From IMG/VR virus record IMGVR_UViG_3300042864_000095, positions 1-30,422 of that record: a stretch of DNA of 30,422 nucleotides; one strand, given 5' to 3'. Both the position numbers and the translations under genes were made by a program. The notes beneath the pieces were generated by a model. It made no database searches, was not told where the DNA came from, and saw nothing but the letters and a program-made list of their open reading frames with translations. This document shows, one piece after another, positions 15,862-24,900 of the stretch (position 1 is the first letter of the stretch; each line of letters starts with the position of its first letter). The DNA is from a virus.

Positions 15862-16523
15862 TGCTGAATCTAACAATTGATAGTAAAAAGTTTGACAAAG
15901 ACATGCAGAATGTTATTCAGTATAGCCTAGGTTTTTTTGAGGGTGTAAAGCAGGGGACTCCAGCATTCTTAAGAGGGCTTGGGATTTCTGTTGTTGAAGA
16001 TTTGAAGCAGTACATTGATGCTAACGCAAGAGTTAATCCATCATTATTGCATCACATGTATGAGTGGAATGAGACTGGTTCTCCAAACGCAAGACTATTT
16101 GATATTGAAGTTGTACCAGCAGGAAACACTGTATCTTTTGCATCAACCTTTAGGCAGTCATCCTCTATCAAGGATGGTTCTAGAGTTCCATTTTATGACA
16201 AGGCTAGAATTATGGAATACGGAATTCCAGTAACTATTGTTCCACGTAGTCGTGTACTTGTTTTTGAAGATGGTGGCGAAACAGTTTTTACCTCTAACCC
16301 AGTTACAGTTTCCAACCCAGGTGGAGATGTAGCTGGAGAATATGAAAGAGTATTTAAGTCATTCTTTACTAACTACTTTACTCAGTCATATATTCAGTCA
16401 GCTGGTATACTATCATATCTAGGATCACCAACAGACTTTTATACCAACATGTCTACTAGAGGTGGTAGGTCTAAGGGTGCAGCAGTTGGAAGAACCTGGA
16501 TTACTAAGGCAGGAGAACTATAA
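15861..16523 (+). CDS. HK97 gp10-like neck protein
   Basis: At 220 residues this protein has the N-terminal helical layout of gp10-like proteins (V-V-E-D-L-K-Q-Y-I-D-A-N-A-R-V near 49-63), followed by a beta domain with R-I-M-E-Y-G-I-P and V-F-E-D-G-G. Gp10-like proteins act at the head-tail junction. It overlaps its neighbours by one base at both ends, which indicates a tightly coupled neck operon. The assignment combines fold features and position. Confidence 0.65.
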   Translation: MLNLTIDSKKFDKDMQNVIQYSLGFFEGVKQGTPAFLRGLGISVVEDLKQYIDANARVNPSLLHHMYEWNETGSPNARLFDIEVVPAGNTVSFASTFRQSSSIKDGSRVPFYDKARIMEYGIPVTIVPRSRVLVFEDGGETVFTSNPVTVSNPGGDVAGEYERVFKSFFTNYFTQSYIQSAGILSYLGSPTDFYTNMSTRGGRSKGAAVGRTWITKAGEL

Positions 16524-17107
16524 TGGCTATTTCATACCCACCTATTTTTATTAATGATTATCTTTCTGCAAAGATTCCAGCAATTCTTGGTCCACAAAGA
16601 TTTAGCACAGGTCTTATGAGATTTTTTCCAACAGCTCCAACTGACCTAGAGGCTCTTACAGAAACCTTCCCAGAAGCGTCTACTGATGTTTTTGCGGTAT
16701 ATGACAGAATGTTTAAGATGCGTCGTAAGCCATTTCCACATATCAAGGAAGAGCAGTTACTATATTATTTCTACAAGATGCACAGTGACCCAGAAGCCTT
16801 GATCTTTGCAACTCAGGTTGTTCAAGATCTTTTAGATCGTGGAGATGAGTCTGCAGAAGAAATTAATCTTTGGATTAGCGAACAGCTTGATCCAGTAACT
16901 AAGTTATATAAAAGTGAATTCTTGCCAGTATATTTCCACGACCTAAAGATTTTTCAGTTAGAAGAAACTAGGGACATCGTTGACTTTGGTACTGCTAGAA
17001 CCTATGCTGGTAATAAAATTATTATTGATTATAAGTATCACACCAAGGGATATCCAAAACCAGAAACTGGTCTAGGAAATACTTCCTATAATGACACTGC
17101 ACTATAA
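16523..17107 (+). CDS. Tail terminator/completion protein candidate
   Basis: The 194-residue product occupies the place where tail terminator proteins normally lie, between the gp10-like protein and the major tail protein. It has mixed helices and strands with F-K-M-R-R-K-P-F-P-H-I near 68 and L-K-I-F-Q-L-E-E-T-R-D-I near 142-153. No diagnostic motif was found. It would cap the tail tube and bind the head connector if the positional call is right. Confidence 0.55.
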   Translation: MAISYPPIFINDYLSAKIPAILGPQRFSTGLMRFFPTAPTDLEALTETFPEASTDVFAVYDRMFKMRRKPFPHIKEEQLLYYFYKMHSDPEALIFATQVVQDLLDRGDESAEEINLWISEQLDPVTKLYKSEFLPVYFHDLKIFQLEETRDIVDFGTARTYAGNKIIIDYKYHTKGYPKPETGLGNTSYNDTAL

Positions 17108-17112
17108 ATACG

Positions 17113-17121
17113 TGGTATAAT
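17113..17121 (+). promoter_or_regulatory. Extended -10 promoter of the major tail protein gene
   Basis: TGG plus TATAAT (17116-17121) gives a leader of about 49 bases. GAGGTGA at 17164-17170 is well spaced to ATG 17177. A weak -35-like ATGACA is at 17091-17096, 19 bases away. Confidence 0.65.
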
Positions 17122-17176
17122 TAGCGTGAGGAAACATCGCCCACTTATTCCATATAGAAAAAAGAGGTGAAAAATT

Positions 17177-17800
17177 ATGGCATATACACGTGGTAATAGC
17201 TCACAAATTATTGTTGGTGCAGCTGCTCTATTTACACACGAGGATGGCGTTCTAGCGGACGCTGACCTACCAGCCTACGAAGCTGACGTATCGTACAGAG
17301 AGACTCTTTCTGACGACGCAGACTTCCGTAACGTTGGTTACACAATGAATGGTCTAGAGATCCAGTTCCAGCCTGACTTCGGTGAGGTTCAGGTTGACCA
17401 GGTTCTAGACGTTGCAAAGTTGTACAAGCAGGGCATGCAGGTAAACCTAAACACTACCTTTGCTGAAGCTACCCTAGAAAACCTTCTATTTGCACTAGCT
17501 GCAAATGATGGCGACCTATCCACTGTTGCTGGTAACCCAACCCTAAACCTGTCCGCAGGTGACATCGGTGAGTGCCCAGTAGAGCGTGGTCTAGTTGCAG
17601 TTGGTCCTGGTACAGGTGACTGTGCAGCTTCGGACCAGATCGAGCGTGTTTACGTAGCTTACCGTGCTCTCTCTATCGAGAGCGTAACAGTAGGTGCAAA
17701 GCGTGATGAGGCAACAATGTTCGAGGTATCGTTCCGTTTGCTTCCAAACGACAGTGCATCCTACGGTAAGATTGTAGACCGTACGATCCCAGCAAGCTAA
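17177..17800 (+). CDS. Major tail protein (tail tube)
   Basis: The 207-residue protein has the expected size and position for a siphoviral tube subunit, with an N-terminal arm, a strand-rich core and a C-terminal strand pair (F-E-V-S-F-R-L-L-P-N-D near 181-191). Codons resemble those of the capsid gene, indicating high expression. It has its own strong promoter, a good ribosome binding site and a downstream terminator, so it can be overproduced relative to other genes. Two cysteines near 133 and 148 lie in a loop and are unusual for the set. Confidence 0.8.
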   Translation: MAYTRGNSSQIIVGAAALFTHEDGVLADADLPAYEADVSYRETLSDDADFRNVGYTMNGLEIQFQPDFGEVQVDQVLDVAKLYKQGMQVNLNTTFAEATLENLLFALAANDGDLSTVAGNPTLNLSAGDIGECPVERGLVAVGPGTGDCAASDQIERVYVAYRALSIESVTVGAKRDEATMFEVSFRLLPNDSASYGKIVDRTIPAS

Positions 17801-17822
17801 TAGCTTAAATATAACTTAATAG

Positions 17823-17861
17823 AACTGCCCTGGCATTAACTTGCTGGGGCAGTTTGCTTTT
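17823..17861 (+). terminator. Intrinsic terminator after the major tail protein
   Basis: A 13-bp stem (17823-17835 with 17842-17854, two G-T wobbles) is followed by TGCTTTT. The T-run reaches into the next promoter. Confidence 0.8.
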
Positions 17862-17869
17862 GGTATACT
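17861..17869 (+). promoter_or_regulatory. Extended -10 promoter of the tail chaperone gene
   Basis: TGG plus TATACT (17864-17869) begins in the T-run of the preceding terminator. ATG 17876 lies six bases after the -10, so the transcript is predicted to be leaderless and there is no room for a Shine-Dalgarno. Confidence 0.7.
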
Positions 17870-17875
17870 ATATAG

Positions 17876-18571
17876 ATGCCTAATAAAGTTTATGAATCAG
17901 CCACGGTAAGACTGATTGACAATACCGAGTTGTTCATAACTCCTCTAAAAATAAAATACCTTCGTGACTTCATGACTACCTTTGAAAAGATGGAGGGTGT
18001 CCAGAATGAAGACGAAACGCTAGACATACTTCTAGAATGTACAAGAATTGCTATGCGTCAGTATTACCCAGAACTCAAAACAATAGAAGAGGTAGAGGAC
18101 AACGTAGACATAAGCACCATGTATAAGGTCCTTGAAATTGCTGCAGGTATTAAGATTAACGGAGAGTCTGAAGAAAAGGTGTCCGATCAGGCTATGGAAA
18201 GCTCCCCTAAGTGGAGTGAGATGGACATAGTATCTCTAGAGTCTGAAGTGTTTTTACTTGGTATTTGGAAAGACTATGATGAACTAGAAACATGTCTATC
18301 TATGCCAGAATTAACAACTACCTTAAATGCAAAGAGGGAGTCTGACTATAAAGAGAAGAAGTTTTTGGCAGCAATGCAAGGAGTAGATCTTGATAAGCAA
18401 ACAGGTAAAGACGATGGCAATGCCTGGGAAAAGATGAAGGCAAAGTTTTTTAGTGGTGGTAAGACATCTAACTCTAACGACATTACTGCACTACAGGGAT
18501 ATAATGCTCAAAAGGCTGGGTTTGGTATCGGTATGGGGCTTGGTTATGAAGATTTAACCAAAAAACCATAA
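17876..18571 (+). CDS. Tail assembly chaperone, long (GT-like) form
   Basis: The 231-residue protein has an N-terminal G-like domain (1-105) with L-I-D-N-T-E-L near 13-19, and a C-terminal extension (about 106-231) with L-L-G-I-W-K-D-Y-D-E-L-E near 123-134. The G-like part is paralogous to the next gene. In most siphoviruses a -1 frameshift makes the long form from one gene; here it is a complete continuous reading frame. The protein should bind the tape measure during tail assembly. Its mRNA appears leaderless. Confidence 0.75.
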   Translation: MPNKVYESATVRLIDNTELFITPLKIKYLRDFMTTFEKMEGVQNEDETLDILLECTRIAMRQYYPELKTIEEVEDNVDISTMYKVLEIAAGIKINGESEEKVSDQAMESSPKWSEMDIVSLESEVFLLGIWKDYDELETCLSMPELTTTLNAKRESDYKEKKFLAAMQGVDLDKQTGKDDGNAWEKMKAKFFSGGKTSNSNDITALQGYNAQKAGFGIGMGLGYEDLTKKP

Positions 18572-18578
18572 CCCCATA

Positions 18579-18587
18579 TGGTATAAT
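18579..18587 (+). promoter_or_regulatory. Extended -10 promoter before the short chaperone
   Basis: TGG plus TATAAT (18582-18587) starts eight bases after the stop of the long chaperone. The expected transcript begins near 18594 and includes AGGAGG at 18608-18613. Confidence 0.65.
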
Positions 18588-18619
18588 AAATCTTATAAAT
18601 AATGCTCAGGAGGCACAAT

Positions 18620-18946
18620 ATGGCTGTAACAGTCAATGAAGAAAAGGTTATCAAGCTAATCGACGGAACAGAGATCACCGTAAGACCACTTAAGATCTCT
18701 CTATTGCGTAGCTTTATGAAGAAGTTTGCAGTTATTGCTACAGTTGCTGATGATAATGACAAGGCAATGGATGTACTTATGGAGTGTGTCCAGATTGCAA
18801 TGAAGCAGTATAAGCCAGATCTTGCAGAAGATTTGGAAAAGCTAGAGGAAAGCTTGGACCTTCCTACAGTGTACAAGATCGTAGAAGAGGCATCGGGTAT
18901 TAACCTTGGAGATACTGCACTGATGGGAGCCTTGCCTACCAGCTAG
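18620..18946 (+). CDS. Tail assembly chaperone, short (G-like) form
   Basis: The 108-residue protein matches the N-terminal part of the upstream gene along its whole length (L-I-D-G-T-E near 14, P-L-K-I-S-L-L-R-S-F-M near 24-34, Y-K-I near 91), without the T-like extension. I chose ATG 18620 because AGGAGG (18608-18613) lies six bases upstream; the in-frame ATG at 18602 has no such site. It has its own promoter and stronger ribosome binding site, which would make the short form more abundant than the long form, as frameshifting does elsewhere. The tape measure gene follows after 21 bases. Confidence 0.75.
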   Translation: MAVTVNEEKVIKLIDGTEITVRPLKISLLRSFMKKFAVIATVADDNDKAMDVLMECVQIAMKQYKPDLAEDLEKLEESLDLPTVYKIVEEASGINLGDTALMGALPTS

Positions 18947-18967
18947 CCTAGAGGAGTAAATTAGGTA

Positions 18968-21900
18968 ATGGCTGATATAGAATCAAATATTAGATTTGGA
19001 GTAGATACCTCCGATGCTATAGCATCTATCAAGATGCTGCAGTCTCAGATATCAGCCTTCCAACGTCAGATGTCCTCGTCTTCTGCTGCCAATGCAGAAT
19101 CTGCTAGAAAGCTAAGACGGGGTCTTCTAGACGACCTAAATGCTACAGGCCAGTGGTCAGCCTCAATTAAGACCATCCAAAGCTCATCGGATTCTTTTAC
19201 CAGAGCACTAGAAAAGAACAAGCTCTCCATGGGAGAGTACTTCAGCTATGCTGCCTCTCAGACAAAGACTTTCGGTGGGCTTTTCCGTTCTGAGTTCAAC
19301 ACCATTGAAAAGGTTGCTCGTGAACGAGTAAAGGATCTTCAGACACAATACATTTCCCTTGGCCGTGATGCCAACGGTGCACTAAAGTCTATCGCTGTAA
19401 GACCACTCCGTCTTGACATGGAAAGCCTTGCTACTCAGACAGCAATGAATGCTCAGAGACAGCAGGTATTCAATCAGCTACTAAAGCAGGGATCTACAAA
19501 CCTTCTAAACTTTGGTAAGAATACCCAGTGGGCTGGTCGTCAGCTTATGGTTGGTTTTACAATTCCACTGTCCATCTTTGGAAACATGGCTTCCAAGACC
19601 TTCATGGAACTTGAGCAGCAAGCAATTAGATTTAAGCGTGTTTATGGTGACCTATTTACAACACCAGACGAAGCAAATGAAATGCTTGAGACTCTTAAGG
19701 AACTTGGAAAAGAGTTTACAAAGTATGGTGTCGCTGTTGAGAAGACTCTTGGTCTTGCTGCTGATGCAGCTGCTATGGGTAAGACTGGAACTGAACTTCT
19801 TGACCAGGTAACAGAAGCCAACAGGTTGGCAGTACTTGGTAACGTAGAACAGGCTCAGGCTCTTGAGACTACTATCTCCCTTACAAATGCTTTCGGAATT
19901 GCAACAGAACAGCTAGCAAGCAAGATTGACTTCCTTAACGCAGTTGAAAACCAAACTGTAACATCTATTGAAGACTTGACCATTGCTGTTCCAAAGGCAG
20001 GTCCAGTTATCCAGCAGCTTGGTGGAGACGTAGAAGACCTAGCCTTCTTCCTGACAGCTATGAAGGAAGGTGGAATTAATGCTTCTGAAGGTGCTAACGC
20101 ACTAAAGTCAGGTCTTGCATCCATCATTAACCCAACTGCTCAGGCATCCACAATGCTCAAGGTATTCGGAATTAATCTTCAAGAGATTAATGCTGCTAAC
20201 CGTGGAGACGTAAAGGGTCTTGTACTTGACTTTGCAGAGGCACTAGATAGGCTAGATCCTTCTCAACGTGCCCAGGCTATTGAACAGCTGTTTGGTAAGT
20301 TCCAGTTTGCTCGTCTATCTACATTGTTCCAGAACGTAATCCAGGACGGTACACAGGCACAACGAGTCCTAGAGCTAACAAATGCTACTACACAAGAGCT
20401 AGCTCAGTTATCAAATAAAGAGTTAAAGAGCGTAGAAGAGTCTACGACATTTAGATTTAGAAAAGCTATCGAAGAGTTCCAGCTTGCCATTGCTCCAGTA
20501 GGAGAGCAGTTCCTCAAGCTAATTACTCCAATTATTGAATTTGCTACTGGCATTATTGAAAAGTTTAATGGGCTAAGCGATGGTGCTAAGTCATTTATAA
20601 CAGGACTAACAGTCTTGTTTGGTGCAATTGGTCCTATTGCAATTATGACATTTGGTCTACTAGCCAACGGTATTGCAAATATTATTAAGGGCTTTACCTT
20701 TATTCGTGAACTATTTATGAAGACTGGAAAGCAGTCAACAGTACTTGGTGAGCAACTAGACTATATGACTACTGAGCAGCTCAATGCAGCAGCTGTAGCA
20801 GCTTCCCTAGAACAGGTTCACTCAAACCTTATCCAGGTATTCTCTACTGAGGCAGGAGCTGTAAAGAATCTTGGAGACGTATATCGTCAGGCATTTAATG
20901 AGCAGCAAAGGTTTGATACTGGAAGACGCATTGCTCAGGGGGCTGGCCTAAAGCTTGCTTCTGGTATTGTTTCTGTTCCTGGACCTAAGGGAGCTGGTGA
21001 TATTGTTCCAGCAGTCCTATCTCCAGGAGAGGCTGTAATCCCAGCTGATGCAGCAAAGAAGTATGCTCCTATTATTCAGGGCATGATTGCAGGAAACCTT
21101 CCTGGATTTAGCCAAGGTGTAATGCTGGGAATGCCTAGATCTGGAAAGAGCACTCAAAGAAACAGAGAAGCTGCTCAGCAAATCTATGAAATGTTTAAGC
21201 AGAGTAGTTATGCCAATGTGCCACCTACTGAGTATGGACATCAGCTATCTCCAACTTCTGGTCACAGCTTCCCAATTTTTGGTCTTGGTGGAGTTTACAT
21301 GGGACCAAATGGACAAAAGGTTTTCGTAAAGCCAGTAATGGACGAGAAGGCTGCTGTTGCAGAAATGAGAGCAACAGAGATTGCTCGTAAGGCTCATGGT
21401 CTAAAGGCACCAGAGCAAAGAATCGTCGTTATTCGTGACCCACAAGATCCTACTAGACAAAGAAGATTCCTAGCTCTTGAGTCTGCACTAGACGCAACAT
21501 TTATTAACAATGACCCAATGGCTATGTTTAATGAAGACCAGTACTTCAAGCAGCTAGTTGCATCACTGCTTCGTGTTGACAAAGATTTATCAGCCTCCAA
21601 CGTCTTTGGAGATGTTGTTGCAGACGTAGGTCCTGCAGGTGTATTCTCTAGAGCATCTGGTCTAAGAGACTATGCAGAAAACCTTCCATCTATGGAAGAG
21701 CAGGCAATGATTAATTTGCTAGGAATCAAGGGTGGAGCAAAGAGGGCATTTGCTGAATCTACACTTGCATTGATGCAAAACCTAACCCCTCAGCAGTATC
21801 ACCAGAGGATGATTGGAGAAATCCAAAGAGTGCTTCCTTTGCTAGAGCAGACTGTTACAGGATTTAGGCTATCTAATCCACAAGAAGCTAAGGCTTACCA

Positions 21901-24900
21901 GGATATGATTGCTAGATTACGCCAAGGCCTAGCTGTTGACTGGTCCAAGTTCCACGCTATCCATTCTGCAGTTAAGCCATCTAAGCCAAAGCAGACTGGA
22001 ACAGCAATCCCAGGATATGCTAATGGTGTTGTAAGTGTGCCAGGTCCAAAGGGTGCTGGAGATGTTATGCCAGCTATGCTTACCCCAGGAGAAGCTGTAA
22101 TTCCTGCAGAGATGGCAAAGAGGTATGCACCTATTATTGAGGCAATGATTGCTGGAAATATTCCTGGATTCAGCCGTGGAAAGATCGGAAGTCAGTCAAA
22201 GAGATTTGGTCAAGAAGGTGAGTTTTCTGCACAAGCATCACACTTTGGAATGTTTACTCCATCCGAGCTAGCAGACACTCTTGAAGAGCTAAAAGATGAG
22301 CTTGGAGATTTTGTAGTTGATGTTTTTGTTCTAGGCGACAAGCTAGAGGATGGAACTAGGGAAGTTTCAAAGATTACAACTCAGCTTGCTGATTTGGATA
22401 TTGAGGGTAAAGATTTTGCAGCAGGAGGAATGACCTATGCTGGAACCACCACCATTGAGCAAAAGGATCGTAATCAGGCATACAATGCTGCAGGTATTAG
22501 AGGTGCTGCATTTACGCTAGAAGAGGCTGCTGAGTCTGGAAAGTTGGCTGCTGCTGCACTAGCATCTGGAAGTAGAGCGTCTCAGCGGTATGCAGATCAG
22601 CTTCAAATTCTAGTTGCAGAGGGCAAAGAGGCAGAAATACTACTTTCAGACTCTAGTTCTATACAGAATAGATACAACTTTATGATAGAGAATGCTAGGA
22701 AGGCACTAGAAGAATCTCTATTATCTCAGGGAAAAGTAAAAAGTGTTGAAGAAGCTAGGGCTATGGCTTCTGAGAGATTAGCAGATGTTCAAGATCAGGT
22801 TGCTCAGCTTCAAGCACAAGGTCTTGATGAGGAACAGCTATTGCAAAAGCTAAAGCAAAAGCTAGCAGTAGCAATGTTAAAATCTGGAACTGGAGAGTTT
22901 GGTGTTGGACCTAGTGGAACAGGTGGTGGGGATCTCAGAGATGTTTTGACTGGAAGAGGCCGTAGCCATCTACGTAGGCAGTTCGGTCCAGAAGAAGATC
23001 CAAATTCTAGAAAATTTGCCTACGGTGGAAGGTCTACTGCTGTAGTGGCTTCTGCTTTTGTTAGCGATATGGCTGAGCAGGGTACTGATTTTGCAGAAGC
23101 AGCACTTCAGTCATTTAGTTCTGCTTTTAGGGCTGCTCTAAAACGTGCTTTGGGAATTAATTCCCCATCTGCAGAATATGAAGCTATCTCGCAGAGCGTA
23201 ACTGCTGGTGTCCGCCTGGGCACTGATGATGCCATGCAAGCTGGAGAAGATCTTGCCGAAGCTACGGCAGCAGGAACTCGAATGGGGGCTGCAGGGGCAT
23301 CTGGAGCTGTCAGGGTTGGAAGAAGAAGGGTTACAACAAATCCAGAAGCTATAGCTTCCTATCAAGCAGATCAGCAGATGCAGACCCAGACTAAGCAGGG
23401 ACCCCGTAGAGCGTCTAGGCCATCAACAGATCTTGGAAAAGAAGAAAGAGAAAGAGCACAGGCTACGGCACAGGCTACCGTTGCTACTGAAGAGCAGACC
23501 ACTTCTATAAAGTCTTCTCAGGCTAGAATGGATAGACTTAACAGCACTATTATGCAGGGAACATTTGCACTAACTTCCCTAGCTGGTGTTGGAGTTATGG
23601 CTGGAGGAGCTATTGGTGAGATCTCTCAGAAAATATTTGAGTTCTCTGGACTTCTATTTGCTTTGATGCAAGTTACTCAGCTTTTGACACAGGCAAAGAT
23701 AGTAGAGCTCGCACAGTCTAGAATATCAGTTGCTCAGCAAGCTATGGCATTTGCTACATATGGAACTGGTATTGCAGCATCTACTGGATTTGCTGGATCG
23801 CTAGTTAGGGCTGGTATAGCTGTAAGTGCGTTCTTGGGACCAGTTGGCTGGGTAGTTCTAGGTCTAACTGCTTTAGCAGGAATTATTGCACTTATAGTTG
23901 GAGCTCAAGAGGAACAGAAAAAGAAGATTGAGGGTCTTGGTAATGCAGCATTCTTGACCTCTGAAAAGATGAAGAAGGCATCAGCCCTTCTAGGTTTTGA
24001 TGCTAAGACTAATTCATTTGGACAAAACATCACAGAAGGTACAGCAGCAGCAAGAAATGCTGATGAAGCTAGCAAGATTGAAACTCTACGTGCCGATGAA
24101 GGATTTAAAACTGATTTTGCATCCGAGATTCAAGGAATTAAGGATGCCACTAAGGCTGAGGCTGAAACCGCACTGTCTGCAGTAGCTATGCAAATGTTCT
24201 CTGTTGGTGCACCACAAGATGCTGTAGATGCTTATGTTCGTGCAATAGCACAAGAGGCTGAAAGAACTGACCTAAACCTTGAGTTTGCAAATATTGATTT
24301 TGCCAAGCAGGGTAAGGATAAGATTATTGCAAATGCAAAGTCAATGGCTGAAGATTACCAGAAGGCGTTCAAAGAAGGAACCTCAACTATTGTTACTCAA
24401 GATCAGACTGGTGGCAATAGAAAAGTCGTAACATCTATGACTGACGAGGCCAAGTCAAGTATGCAGGCATTCTCTGGAACTATCGCTGCTTCATTTAGTG
24501 CACTAAAGGATGGTTTTGCAAATGGCCTGGTAAGTGCAGCTGACTTTAATGAAGGTCTCCAGGGAGTTATGACATCCCTTAGTGGCCTAGGAGAAGCAGA
24601 GCTTGGTCTAGTTCTTCCAGACCTATACAAGAAGCTTGGTGTAGAAGATCTGATGAAGGAAATTCCTTTGGTCCAGGATCAACTTCTATTGCTCCAGGCA
24701 GATGCAGCTGGCATACAGATTCCAGAAACAGACAAGAATGCACTTAAGAATGCAGACAAGAGTGCTAAGGCAGCCTCTGTTGCACTTAGGGTTCGTACAA
24801 AGCTTAAGCAGCAAGTTGAACAGCATGCAGTTGCTCAAGAGAAGGTCAATAAAAAGATAGAGGAAGAAGCTCTTATAAATGAGCAAATTGCTTCCGCTAA

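Noticed and set aside
18560-18566. A6C run near the end of the long chaperone as a -1 slippery site
   Set aside because: The run is in the wrong phase for a canonical slip, a -1 shift would lead to a short unrelated tail, and the short chaperone is a complete gene with its own start in another position.
21128-21154. Walker A-like G-M-P-R-S-G-K-S-T at tape measure residues 721-729
   Set aside because: It fits GxxxxGKS/T, but I see no Walker B or other P-loop NTPase elements and it lies just before the kinase-like segment; probably chance.
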